From an uncultured Bacteroidaceae bacterium (GTDB lineage Bacteria; Bacteroidota; Bacteroidia; Bacteroidales; Bacteroidaceae): a DNA stretch of 64,000 nucleotides. The translations under genes and the position numbers were made by a program. This document shows positions 19,266 through 28,657 of this stretch, piece by piece. The stretch covers positions 62,001 through 126,000 of the forward strand of contig CAJOCU010000002.1 in the NCBI GenBank assembly GCA_905233765.1. Reading direction: 5' to 3'. Below the pieces are notes generated by a model that saw only the letters and a program-made list of their open reading frames with translations, was not told the DNA's origin and made no database searches. The first letter of the stretch is position 1. Every line of letters starts with the position of its first letter.

Positions 19266-21218
19266 ATGAAAGCCAAGCAATATTTTAAAACATTAGCCGT
19301 GCTTGCAACCCTTCCGTTTTGGTCGCTGTCGTGTACAGATGCATGGGAGGACCACTACGGCGACGGTTCTACCGCAGGCACGACGGCAGACGCTCCTTCC
19401 TTACTAGAGCACTTGCAGGCCGATGCCGAGTTAGCAGAGTTCCTGCGAGTGGTAAAACATGTGGGGTATGACGCTGTTTTGACATCACCACAATCGCTCA
19501 CCTTGTGGGCTCCAGTCATTACTAAGGCACAGGCCGATAGTGTCATCGCCGTCTATGAAGCCCAAAAGCACGAGGTTGACAACAATGGCAACTTGCGCAA
19601 GGACAAGGACAACTATGCTATCACACAGTTCTTACAGAACCACATCGCACTAGCTGGGCGTTCTTGCAGTTCGCTGACCAACGAGTCCGTCCGCATGTGG
19701 AACGGGAAGTATATGACAATGACCGACAAGGACTTGGACGGTGTACCGTATGTAGCGAAAAACATTGTTGCTCGCAACGGCATCATGTATAAGTTGAAAG
19801 GAAAGGAAACGTTCTTCCCCAATGTGCGTGAAGCGTTGGAGCTGCAGGAAGAGTTGGACAGCGCCTCGCATTTCTTTAAGATGTTTGATGTTTACACGTT
19901 GGATGAGCAATCCTCAGTGATGCAGGACATCGTGGATGGCGAAATTGTCTATGCCGATTCTGTGATGACTCTTTCCAACGCCCTCTATGCTCGTTTGGGG
20001 TATATCCAGCGCGAGGACAGTTCCTATATCTATCTGGCAGCGAACGATGATGTCTGGAAACAGGAGTACGATAAATACCTTACGTGGTTCACCTATATCA
20101 ATGATAGCAAGATGGCCAATCGCGACTCATTGATTCAGCTGAATGCCCGCTATGCCATAGCCCGTGGACGTTTCTTCAATATCAACGACCAGAAGAACGA
20201 ATACAATGACTCCATCATCAATACACACCATGTGAACTCAAAGGATTATTATGGCCTGAACGTTTTCCAGAAGCCCAAACAAGAGAAGGGTATTCTGGCA
20301 GGGCTGACGCCTATTAAGTGCTCTAATGGCCTTCTCTACAAAGATGCAACTGGACGAATCGATGATTCCCTCACATTTACATACAAGCGTTACATCTCCC
20401 CGCTGAACAGGAATAACTATAAGTCTCGCTTGATTAAAACGGAATCATCAGGATCAAATGACACGTATAGTCCTCAGGTAGCTGTAACCACCCGTAACAT
20501 TGTAGAATCGACAATCCTCTATGGAGACCCCATAGTCGAGATTGACCCAGAGACAGGTGAGGAAGTAGTTTCCTATCCTCAAACAGTGGTGAAGTTCCCG
20601 GAGTTAAAAGACAAGCAATATGCTGAAATTCGTCCCGCCTCCTATCAAGGCGTCACCAACAACAAAACCAACCTCTACTTTTATTTACAAAACACGTTCT
20701 CTGGACTATACTACAATGTATATATGGTAATGGTTCCGGAATATGCCCGAGAGAATTACGATCCTGATGAGGTGTTGCCTTGTCCTTTCAAGGTTTATTA
20801 TAGTGAACGTGCACTCAATCCGACGACTGGTAAAATTGAGAAGGCAGACCCGGAATCCGGCGATTTCACTGCTGAAGAGAGTGTGAACGTACCGACCGGC
20901 GAGACGCATAGCTCCAACGCAACTACATTCTTGGCGTCGGGCACGGATGTCGATCTGATTTGTATCCAGAAGGCGGTTCCCACAGCAAAACACGGGCCTT
21001 TCAAGTATGCCTCGTATAACAGCTTTGCTTCCGTCAGCCCCACACAACGTTATCGAATTGAGACGACAGCAACCCCTATACAGCTGAAGAACAAGACGTA
21101 CACCAACGCTTTGCGCATTAACCGAATCATCTACATTCCGTTTGCCACAAAGGAAGAGGCTGAAGCGTTTGAACTGAATCCCTCTGATTTGTCTAACCTG
21201 AAAGAATACAAAGAATGA
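19266..21218 (+). CDS. Fasciclin-domain surface lipoprotein, 650 aa
   Basis: Lipoprotein with lipobox LSC (C23) followed by TDAWEDHYG, an opening common in Bacteroidetes fasciclin lipoproteins. One clear FAS1 domain (about 38-185, SLTLWAPVITKAQADSV, closing NGIMYKLKG) and a second, weaker one (about 190-360). The C-terminal 280 residues are beta-rich and end with an IYIPFATKEEAE strand; I do not recognise that part. The gene overlaps the second susC by ATGA, exactly as the first fasciclin gene overlaps the first susC. The 45-base gap before it is the longest in the operon apart from the leader, and I see no promoter in it. Confidence 0.8.
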   Translation: MKAKQYFKTLAVLATLPFWSLSCTDAWEDHYGDGSTAGTTADAPSLLEHLQADAELAEFLRVVKHVGYDAVLTSPQSLTLWAPVITKAQADSVIAVYEAQKHEVDNNGNLRKDKDNYAITQFLQNHIALAGRSCSSLTNESVRMWNGKYMTMTDKDLDGVPYVAKNIVARNGIMYKLKGKETFFPNVREALELQEELDSASHFFKMFDVYTLDEQSSVMQDIVDGEIVYADSVMTLSNALYARLGYIQREDSSYIYLAANDDVWKQEYDKYLTWFTYINDSKMANRDSLIQLNARYAIARGRFFNINDQKNEYNDSIINTHHVNSKDYYGLNVFQKPKQEKGILAGLTPIKCSNGLLYKDATGRIDDSLTFTYKRYISPLNRNNYKSRLIKTESSGSNDTYSPQVAVTTRNIVESTILYGDPIVEIDPETGEEVVSYPQTVVKFPELKDKQYAEIRPASYQGVTNNKTNLYFYLQNTFSGLYYNVYMVMVPEYARENYDPDEVLPCPFKVYYSERALNPTTGKIEKADPESGDFTAEESVNVPTGETHSSNATTFLASGTDVDLICIQKAVPTAKHGPFKYASYNSFASVSPTQRYRIETTATPIQLKNKTYTNALRINRIIYIPFATKEEAEAFELNPSDLSNLKEYKE

Positions 21219-24200
21219 AAGCGCTGAATTTATATTGTCTCTCTCTCCTTCTTATATTGCCTGCGGCCACGTTCGCCCAGGACGATATAACCGAGGATAC
21301 AGATACCGCAGTCGTACGGCATATCCGAAAGACGGCGAAGAAGCAGGAACCCACGCGCGAAATCAAAGGCCGAGTGGTCTGTCAACAAGGACATACTCCT
21401 CTAGCCGGTGTGCTGGTGCAGTCAATCATCGGCGAAGGCTATTCAACCCTCACCGATGAGAATGGCGATTTCACCATGAAGGTACCCCTTTACAGTTCTG
21501 CTGTGAACGTGACACTCCCTGGGTACAACACGGTTCGTGTTGGCTTGAATAAGAGTGGCGTGCTGCACGACATTGTCCTCCATAGCGAAGCAGCCCCCGC
21601 TTTCTATGTTGAAGATGATAACATCTTGAATGTGGCTCGCGCCACTGATTTTGAGTTTTCTAACGCTGTCAATATAGCCTCTGAGATTCAGAACCAGTTG
21701 GGAGCAGATGTGCTCGTCAACCAGCGCAGCGGCCTGTCAGGTGCTGGCAGCTATATGCAGGTGAGCGGCGTTGGTAGCTATATGGTCAACGCCCAGCCAC
21801 TGGTGGTGATAGACGGTGTGATCACAGACATGCAATACGGCCGTGAGATGCTCCACTCAGGCTTCTACAATGATGTACTGTCCAACATCAATGTCAACGA
21901 CATCAAAAGCGTGGAAGTTCTTAAGAACGGGACTGCTCTGTATGGTGCCAAAGGCGCCAATGGTGTGATTATCATCAACACCAAGCGTAACACGTCCTTG
22001 GCAACGCGCATTGCTGCGACGGCAAACGTAGGTGTAGAGATGGTTCCACGACACTATAGCATGATGGATGGCACACAGTTCAAGACTTATGCCAGTGATC
22101 TGCTAAGCACGACAGGAACAAAGCTGCAGACCTTCAAATTCCTTCGGTCTGACGATCCGAACTATTATTGGATAAATAAATACAACAATAACACAGATTG
22201 GACCGATGGCATTTTCCAAACTGCCATTAAGCAGAGTTATGGGTTGAGCGTTCAAGGTGGTGGCGAAGTGGCCAACTACATGCTTTCTATTGGATACAAC
22301 CATGGAACAGAGACCATTGAAGAGGCCAACTTCAACCGCTTGAATATTCGTTTTAACACGGATATTAAACTGTCCGATTGGGTTGGAGTACGCTTTGACG
22401 CATCGTTTAGCAACACCACACGCAAGCTCTACGATACAGGAACGCCTACAGACTACAACAACGGTACAATCACCTCTCTTAACTTCCTCAGCTATGCGAA
22501 AGCCCCCATGTTGAGCCCGTATAGCTTTGTGGCTGGAACCAATGGCCCTGGCGTGATTAGCGAAGCCCACTTAGATATTGAGCAGGAGGATTATCTTGCT
22601 GAGGTCTCGCAGATTAAGAACGACAACTATGAGCTAGCAAACCCGTTCGCAATCTTGGAATATGGTACAGCCCAGAATAAGAACTATTTTGACAACTCGT
22701 ATCTGAACCTTTCCATCACACCCTCTTGGAAGCCGAACAAGCACCTCTCATTCTCATCTCTTTTCAGCTACTCTTTGGTTAACACGAATGAGAAGTATTA
22801 CATTCCTACGAATGGTGTTCCAAATTTCCGTGTAGCTTCTCTCAATACCGGGTCTGAAAAGATGCAAAACATGATTGGCTCGCTTTACAGCAAACAAAAT
22901 AGCATCCTGAGCGACACCAAGATAGAATGGAAGAACCGCTATGATGGTCATAGCATTGACATCCTAGGAGGTTTTCGCTACATGAACGAGAGTTACTCGC
23001 TTACTCGCCAGACCGGTTTCAATACAGGTAACGACAAAACCCCGCTCATTTCCAGCACGGAGGAACGCTACCGTCGTGTGTTGGGCTCTGTCGAGAATTG
23101 GGCCTCAATGACGTGGTATGCCCAGGCCAAGTACAACTTCTCGAATCGCTACTATCTGCAGGCGGATATGTCAATGGACACGAGTTCACAGTTCGGCCAT
23201 AATGCCAAGAGCGGCCTGAAGCTATTCGGCGTCGCATGGGGTCTCTTCCCGAGCATTCAGGCAGGATGGGTGATGAGCAACGAGAAGTGGTTCGACGTGA
23301 AAGGCATCGACTACGTGAAGATCACCGCCGGCTACGGCCTTAGCGGTAACGATGCGTTGCCCTATGATGCTTCGCACAGCTACTTCAAGAGCAACCTCTT
23401 CCTTGGGCAGATTCCAGGCTTAAGCCTTGAGAACATCGGTAACACAGAGCTACAGTGGGAGACCACCCGCCGCCTCAACTCAGGTCTCGAAGCTCATTTC
23501 TGGAACAACCGCATCTCTGCTTCAATCAACTACTTCTACAGTTGGACTAACAATCTTCTCACCCTGCGCAGTCTGAACTTCCTCTCCGGTATCGACCAGA
23601 GCTGGAGCAACGGCGGAAGTCTCGAGAACAACGGCTTCGACGCTCACGTTGCAGCCCACCTCTATTCCAGCAATGACTGGAACTGGAGCCTTGGCGGAAG
23701 TGTCGGTCACTACGTCAACACGCTCACCGAGTTGCCTGACGGTGCGACCTACGAGGATCACCAGATTCTCGGTGCCACAATCCGCAGCGAAGTGGGACGC
23801 AGCATCAATAGCTTCTATGGCTTGCAGACGGCAACCACCAGTAATGGTACCATTGTTTATGCAACAGCTGAGGAAGCCGCTCGTGACGGTCTCTATCGTC
23901 TGCGCGCCGATGGTGTTACTAAGGACTATTTCACCAGCGGCGACGTGAAGTACGTGGATCAGAACCGCGACGGAAAGATTGACGACAACGACCGTGTCTT
24001 TATCGGCGATGCCAATCCCATCATTTATGGTAACCTTTGGACGAGCCTCAGCTACAAGCGTCTCACGCTCGACATCGGCTTCAACTACAGCCTCGGCGGA
24101 GACATCTACAACTACACTCGCCAGCAGCTCGAGAGCGGCAGTCGCTTCATGAACCAGACCACAGCTATGCTCACGCGCTGGAACCACGAAGGACAAGTCA

Positions 24201-24505
24201 GCGATATGCCACGTGCCGTCTATGGTGATCCCATGGGCAACAATGCCTTTAGCGACCGCTGGATCGAGGATGGCAGCTACCTGCGACTGAAGACTGTTAC
24301 ACTCAGCTACAAGCTCCCCATCAACAACACCTATATTCAGGGTATTACTGTGTGGGCCCAGGGCACGAATCTGCTCACCTTCACCAATTATCTGGGCTCC
24401 GACCCGGAGATGTCGATGGGCAATAGTGTCTTCTATCAAGGTATCGACCGTGGCTACTTGAGTTCCGGACGTATGTTCAACGTAGGTTTGAGAATCAACC
24501 TCTAA
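21215..24505 (+). CDS. SusC/RagA-family TonB-dependent outer-membrane transporter (second copy)
   Basis: TonB-dependent barrel of 1096 residues. Seen: signal peptide ending TFAQ, a charged stretch, a carboxypeptidase-D-like domain (about 50-125, IKGRVVCQQGHTPLAGVLV...GDFTMKVPL), a plug with NQRSGLSGAGSYMQVSGVGSY and VEVLKNGTALYGAKGANGV, and a barrel ending RMFNVGLRINL. It differs from the first copy through the plug and N-terminal domain, so it is not a recent tandem duplicate. Odd: from about 23100 to the end, codons become markedly C- and G-ending (ctc, agc, ggc, aac) compared with the AT-richer first two thirds, which suggests a mosaic gene. Partner: the SusD 39 bases downstream. Confidence 0.95.
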   Translation: MKALNLYCLSLLLILPAATFAQDDITEDTDTAVVRHIRKTAKKQEPTREIKGRVVCQQGHTPLAGVLVQSIIGEGYSTLTDENGDFTMKVPLYSSAVNVTLPGYNTVRVGLNKSGVLHDIVLHSEAAPAFYVEDDNILNVARATDFEFSNAVNIASEIQNQLGADVLVNQRSGLSGAGSYMQVSGVGSYMVNAQPLVVIDGVITDMQYGREMLHSGFYNDVLSNINVNDIKSVEVLKNGTALYGAKGANGVIIINTKRNTSLATRIAATANVGVEMVPRHYSMMDGTQFKTYASDLLSTTGTKLQTFKFLRSDDPNYYWINKYNNNTDWTDGIFQTAIKQSYGLSVQGGGEVANYMLSIGYNHGTETIEEANFNRLNIRFNTDIKLSDWVGVRFDASFSNTTRKLYDTGTPTDYNNGTITSLNFLSYAKAPMLSPYSFVAGTNGPGVISEAHLDIEQEDYLAEVSQIKNDNYELANPFAILEYGTAQNKNYFDNSYLNLSITPSWKPNKHLSFSSLFSYSLVNTNEKYYIPTNGVPNFRVASLNTGSEKMQNMIGSLYSKQNSILSDTKIEWKNRYDGHSIDILGGFRYMNESYSLTRQTGFNTGNDKTPLISSTEERYRRVLGSVENWASMTWYAQAKYNFSNRYYLQADMSMDTSSQFGHNAKSGLKLFGVAWGLFPSIQAGWVMSNEKWFDVKGIDYVKITAGYGLSGNDALPYDASHSYFKSNLFLGQIPGLSLENIGNTELQWETTRRLNSGLEAHFWNNRISASINYFYSWTNNLLTLRSLNFLSGIDQSWSNGGSLENNGFDAHVAAHLYSSNDWNWSLGGSVGHYVNTLTELPDGATYEDHQILGATIRSEVGRSINSFYGLQTATTSNGTIVYATAEEAARDGLYRLRADGVTKDYFTSGDVKYVDQNRDGKIDDNDRVFIGDANPIIYGNLWTSLSYKRLTLDIGFNYSLGGDIYNYTRQQLESGSRFMNQTTAMLTRWNHEGQVSDMPRAVYGDPMGNNAFSDRWIEDGSYLRLKTVTLSYKLPINNTYIQGITVWAQGTNLLTFTNYLGSDPEMSMGNSVFYQGIDRGYLSSGRMFNVGLRINL

Positions 24506-24508
24506 TAC

Positions 24509-24536
24509 TAAACGTTAAACGAGAAACGTTAAACGA
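24509..24536 (+). repeat. Four tandem heptamers of the AAACG type before susD2
   Basis: TAAACGT, TAAACGA, GAAACGT, TAAACGA in perfect 7-base phase, ending 8 bases before the ATG of the second SusD gene, where a ribosome-binding site would lie. Similar heptamers precede pheT, yebC and ettA. Confidence 0.85.
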
Positions 24537-24544
24537 CATAAGAT

Positions 24545-26800
24545 ATGAGACACTTCAAATATATCCTACCTTCCATGCTGATGGCCTGCGGCGCCACAGC
24601 TTTCGTGTCGTGCGATGATATGCTCGACCTCGGCAATGAAAACATTCTCTATACCAGCGACCACACACTACAAAGTGCAAACGACACCGTCAACACCTTT
24701 GTGGGCATTCTAGCGCAGTTGCAAAAAGTGGGTGTTCGCACCAACTTGTTCGGAGAGTTGCGTGGCGACCTGGTCGCTGTGACCTCAACGGCCAATAGCA
24801 ACCTTAAAGCAATTGCAGATTTCGAAGTGACGGACGACAACCCGTACAACAATCCACGTGACTACTACGCTGTCATCAACAACTGTAACTACTTCCTGGC
24901 AAAAGCCAACACTGATCTTTCAGAAAAACGCTATCAGAACGGAACCGCACAGGCGTACTTCGTTCTTCGTGCTGAAGCACTTGCTGTACGCAGCATTCGC
25001 GCTTGGCTTTACTTGCAGCTTGGACAGATTTATGGAACGAATATTCCGGTAGTTAAAGACCCCATCTTGTCCATGGAGGATGCTGATGAGCAGTTGACGA
25101 ATGCCAAGAAGATGGATTTGCGCCAAATCTGCGATGAATTCATTGCTGACTTGGAGCCCTACATTGATTGGGCTCGAGAGTATCTTTATCCCTATCACGG
25201 AAATCCTGGCCGTGAAGGCTACAACGGCACGATGCCGTCTCGTATGAGTGTAATCCCCATTCAGCTTGTGCTGGGCGACCTTTACTTGTGGAAGGCGTCT
25301 TTAGAACAGAATCCCGATATGGCGTTCCAGGCTGCGAAGTACTACTACGACTACCTCATCTGGACGCCCAATGCTCAGGGAAATACCATTGTCAACAGCG
25401 GTTATAAGCGCGTCAATATGACGGCGCCGTATCGCGACCGTTGGGAATTCACAGGTGGCAACTTTAACACCGATTCATGGTACAGCCAGGGCTCTATATG
25501 GTACCAGACCGGCGCCAACAGCTTTGGTGGTGCAGGTGACGAAGTCATATCTGCCATCGCAATGGACTCCGTTGTGAATGAGGGCCATTACAACGAACTT
25601 CTGCAGCTGTACTGCGTCAACGAGGAAACACAGGAGCCCGCCAGCTTCGTACCCTCACAGCCTTGTATCAACTACAGTAAGAGTCAGGTCTATGGCGACA
25701 TCTATCGGCCGGCAGGAACTAATGAGCCTCAGTTTATTAGGCTAGCACCCGAAGCCATTAGTGAGACCCTGCGCCAGCGCTATTTCGAAGGCGATATGCG
25801 TCTGGGCTGCAGCTATTCAAGCATAACGGCCGAAGGAACGGAGTACAAGGGCATCACCAAGTTCGCCAACATCTACCGTGAAGATGGTCGCATGAGGATC
25901 AGTTCCACGACCCGTGATATCATTGTATATCGAACCGGTGATATATACCTTCGTATGGCCGAAGCTCTCAATTATGCTGGCATGAATCATCCTGGCTATC
26001 AGAAGATGGCTTATTACATCCTCGCGTTAGGACTGGATGAATACGTCATGGAAGATTTAGTGAAACCTAATTGTAGCAAGGCGGACTCTACTGCTATTAG
26101 TTATTTCCGTTTCCCACGGGGTATCTTTACAACTCAGCTTTCGTCGCTGACTACAGAGAATCATCCTAATATAGATTATTACAGTGACCAGCGAACCTTC
26201 TATAACAGCGTTAACCAAATAGGTATTCATCAACGTGGTAGCGGTTTCCCCTTCTCCAATCCAGATTACTATCCCACGGATGCTGATCCCGATACCAGTG
26301 TAGATAGTTATCCAGAACAGCCAGCCAAATATGTGACTTGTTCTGGTACGGGTACGACCCTATTGAACAACCTCAAGAAGAACAATCCCACGCTTGTTGA
26401 CTCTCTTGAGACACGTGAGGGGATTCCTGCGCCTGAAACAGCAGGCTTAGCACCAGCCGTGATTATTGAATTGGTGAACACGTACAATGCCCTCATGATG
26501 GAATATAGCGATAAGTACCAGCGTAACTGGAAAGCACGTGAGAAGGGTTGGTATCAGAATCAGACCGTGCAGCTCAAGGAGCGCCAGTACGAGGTCGTTG
26601 ATAGTCTGCTTGACATTGAGTCTGCTTTGGAGACTTGTTTCGAAGGCTTCCGCTTTGGCTACTTGATGCGTGCAGCATATCGCCACAACGATCCCACCTA
26701 TCTGGCTAATCGAGTAGGTGAACGCAATCCCGCCCTTGTAGGCAAACTCACCAACAAGGACAATTGGTTCATCCGCTGGAAGGGACTGATAGGCAAGTAA
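24545..26800 (+). CDS. RagB/SusD-family surface lipoprotein (second copy, long form)
   Basis: Surface lipoprotein partner of the second SusC. Lipobox FVSC (C23) followed by DDMLD. SusD-like helical region with RAEALAVRSIRAWLYLQLGQIYG and a C-terminal part with YRTGDIYLRMAEALNYAG and a closing FRFGYLMRAAYRHNDPTYL. At 751 residues it is longer than usual SusD proteins (about 500-650); extra sequence sits between the two SusD parts and near the end (about 570-680). Last gene of the operon, closed by a strong terminator 24 bases on. Confidence 0.92.
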   Translation: MRHFKYILPSMLMACGATAFVSCDDMLDLGNENILYTSDHTLQSANDTVNTFVGILAQLQKVGVRTNLFGELRGDLVAVTSTANSNLKAIADFEVTDDNPYNNPRDYYAVINNCNYFLAKANTDLSEKRYQNGTAQAYFVLRAEALAVRSIRAWLYLQLGQIYGTNIPVVKDPILSMEDADEQLTNAKKMDLRQICDEFIADLEPYIDWAREYLYPYHGNPGREGYNGTMPSRMSVIPIQLVLGDLYLWKASLEQNPDMAFQAAKYYYDYLIWTPNAQGNTIVNSGYKRVNMTAPYRDRWEFTGGNFNTDSWYSQGSIWYQTGANSFGGAGDEVISAIAMDSVVNEGHYNELLQLYCVNEETQEPASFVPSQPCINYSKSQVYGDIYRPAGTNEPQFIRLAPEAISETLRQRYFEGDMRLGCSYSSITAEGTEYKGITKFANIYREDGRMRISSTTRDIIVYRTGDIYLRMAEALNYAGMNHPGYQKMAYYILALGLDEYVMEDLVKPNCSKADSTAISYFRFPRGIFTTQLSSLTTENHPNIDYYSDQRTFYNSVNQIGIHQRGSGFPFSNPDYYPTDADPDTSVDSYPEQPAKYVTCSGTGTTLLNNLKKNNPTLVDSLETREGIPAPETAGLAPAVIIELVNTYNALMMEYSDKYQRNWKAREKGWYQNQTVQLKERQYEVVDSLLDIESALETCFEGFRFGYLMRAAYRHNDPTYLANRVGERNPALVGKLTNKDNWFIRWKGLIGK

Positions 26801-26823
26801 AGAAAAGACATACACACCTCAAA

Positions 26824-26860
26824 GACATCGGGCACCTGTAAAAGTGCCCGATGTCGTTTT
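26824..26860 (+). terminator. Rho-independent terminator of the fasciclin/SusC/SusD operon
   Basis: Perfect 12-base arms GACATCGGGCAC and GTGCCCGATGTC with an 8-base loop, followed by GTTTTCTT. It lies between convergent susD2 and glyA; on the minus strand it is followed by a weaker T-run, so it may stop both transcripts. Confidence 0.92.
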
Positions 26861-26920
26861 CTTGATAATGATGCGCGCAGCGGTGTGCACTCCATTATTT
26901 TTCGTAAAAAACTTTATAAA

Positions 26921-28201
26921 TTAGTAAGCGAAGAGGGGGTAATCCTTCATGATGCCGTTCACTTCGGTGCGGACAGCGGCGATGACCTGCTCGTTCTCAG
27001 GATCGTTGAGCACGCGCTCGATGAGTTCTGCAATCTTCACCATGAGGTCTTCCTTGGCGCCGCGCGTAGTGATGGCGGGAGTGCCGAGACGGATGCCAGA
27101 GGTCTGGAATGCGCTGCGGCTGTCAAAAGGAACCATATTCTTGTTCACGGTGATGTCGGCTGCCACAAGGGCCTTCTCGGCGACCTTACCCGTGAGGTCG
27201 GGGTACTTCGTGCGCAGGTCAACGAGCATCGAGTGGTTGTCGGTGCCGCCGCTGACGATGTGGAAGCCACGTTTGATGAGCTCGTCAGCCAACACAGCAG
27301 CGTTCTTCTTCACCTGTGCGGCCCACTCCTTGAATTCGGGTTGCAACGCTTCGCCGAAGGCCACAGCCTTAGCTGCGATGACGTGTTCGAGCGGTCCGCC
27401 CTGGATGCCTGGGAAGACTGCGCTATTGAGAAGCGCGGACATCTTCTTCACCTCGCCCTTCGGGGTCTTCTTTCCCCAGGGATTGTCGAAGTCCTTACCC
27501 ATGAGAATGATGCCACCACGCGGACCACGCAGGGTCTTGTGGGTGGTAGAGGTGACGATGTGAGCATACTTGAGCGGGTTGTCGAGCAGACCTGCAGCGA
27601 TGAGACCTGCGGGGTGGGCCATATCCACCATGAAGAGGGCGCCGACCTTGTCTGCAATCTCACGCATACGCTTATAGTCCCATTCGCGGCTGTAAGCGGA
27701 TCCGCCGCCGATGATGAGCTTGGGCTTGTGCTCAAGGGCGAGTTGCTCCATCTCATCATAATCCACGCGCCCCGTCTCCTTGTTGAGGTTGTAACCCACA
27801 GGGCGATAGATGATGCCGCTGGTGTTCACGAGGGAACCGTGGGAAAGGTGACCGCCGTGATCCAAGTTCAGACCCATGAAGGTGTCACCGGGATTCAGGC
27901 ATGCGAGGAAGACGGCTGCGTTGGCCTGTGCGCCTGAGTGGGGCTGCACGTTGGCATACTCAGCGCCGAAGAGTTCGCAGACGCGGTCGATGGCCAGCTG
28001 TTCCACTTCGTCAACAACCTGACAGCCGCCATAGTAGCGGTGGCCAGGGTAGCCTTCTGCGTATTTGTTGGTGAGGGGCGAGCCCATGGCCTCCATGACC
28101 TGCTGACTCACAAAGTTCTCGGATGCGATGAGCTCAATGCCGCGCTCCTGACGGGCGCGCTCTTTCTGGATGAGCTCGAAGATGGTGTTGTCTCTTTTCA
28201 T
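26921..28201 (-). CDS. glyA: Serine hydroxymethyltransferase
   Basis: PLP enzyme converting serine and THF to glycine and 5,10-methylene-THF; main source of one-carbon units, cytoplasmic. The 426-residue protein has the family length and motifs: [58 protein letters not shown] and [12 protein letters not shown] with the Schiff-base lysine K222. It is the third gene of a pyrB-pyrI-glyA operon, its ATG directly abutting the pyrI stop. The pairing joins pyrimidine synthesis with the supply of methylene-THF for thymidylate. Confidence 0.98.
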   Translation of the reverse strand: MKRDNTIFELIQKERARQERGIELIASENFVSQQVMEAMGSPLTNKYAEGYPGHRYYGGCQVVDEVEQLAIDRVCELFGAEYANVQPHSGAQANAAVFLACLNPGDTFMGLNLDHGGHLSHGSLVNTSGIIYRPVGYNLNKETGRVDYDEMEQLALEHKPKLIIGGGSAYSREWDYKRMREIADKVGALFMVDMAHPAGLIAAGLLDNPLKYAHIVTSTTHKTLRGPRGGIILMGKDFDNPWGKKTPKGEVKKMSALLNSAVFPGIQGGPLEHVIAAKAVAFGEALQPEFKEWAAQVKKNAAVLADELIKRGFHIVSGGTDNHSMLVDLRTKYPDLTGKVAEKALVAADITVNKNMVPFDSRSAFQTSGIRLGTPAITTRGAKEDLMVKIAELIERVLNDPENEQVIAAVRTEVNGIMKDYPLFAY

Positions 28202-28657
28202 TTATACTAGTTTAACTTGTTTGATATCTTGTTCGTGGTTGCAGTAGTGGCAACGGATGATGCCCTGCTGCTTGTTCGTGACGTGGAACAGGGTCTGCAT
28301 CGGCTCATTGTTGGTGATGCATTTGGGGTTGTCGCAGTGTACGATGCCCTTAAGCTCATCGGGCAGTTCTACCGCACGTTTCTCCACGACCTCATAATCA
28401 CGGATAATGGTGAGGGTGACATTGGGAGCTACCACGGAGAGTTGGTTAAGTTCCTCGTCGGTGAAGAAGCGGTCAGCAATCTTGATGATGCTCTTCGTCC
28501 CCATCTTATTGGACTTAAGATTGAAACCGATAGTGACTTTGCTTGTCATCTGATCAAGATGCAGAAGGCTGATGACCTCAAAGAGTCGGTCACAGGGAAT
28601 ATGGTCAATGACGGTGCCGTGGTCCAGTGCGGACACAATCAATTCTTGTCGTTTCAT
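28202..28657 (-). CDS. pyrI: Aspartate carbamoyltransferase regulatory subunit
   Basis: Regulatory chain (151 residues) that binds CTP or ATP and couples catalytic trimers into a feedback-controlled holoenzyme. Seen: N-terminal allosteric fold ([13 protein letters not shown]), and a C-terminal zinc site of four cysteines, CDNPKCITN and RCHYCNHEQ. It overlaps the end of pyrB by 4 bases (ATGA) and abuts glyA, as expected for equal expression of both chains. Confidence 0.97.
   Translation of the reverse strand: MKRQELIVSALDHGTVIDHIPCDRLFEVISLLHLDQMTSKVTIGFNLKSNKMGTKSIIKIADRFFTDEELNQLSVVAPNVTLTIIRDYEVVEKRAVELPDELKGIVHCDNPKCITNNEPMQTLFHVTNKQQGIIRCHYCNHEQDIKQVKLV

Noticed and set aside
23522-24439. 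305-codon minus-strand frame within susC2
   Set aside because: It lies in the C-ending codon part of susC2, where antisense stops are rare; no start signals or known motif.
8829-26800. The SusC/SusD operon as a standard polysaccharide utilisation locus
   Set aside because: No glycoside hydrolase, lyase, sulfatase or carbohydrate sensor is encoded between promoter and terminator or directly beside it.
26885-27937. Long open frame (350 codons) on the plus strand opposite glyA
   Set aside because: It mirrors the strongly coding glyA on the minus strand, has no family motif, and its composition follows from biased codons of the true gene.
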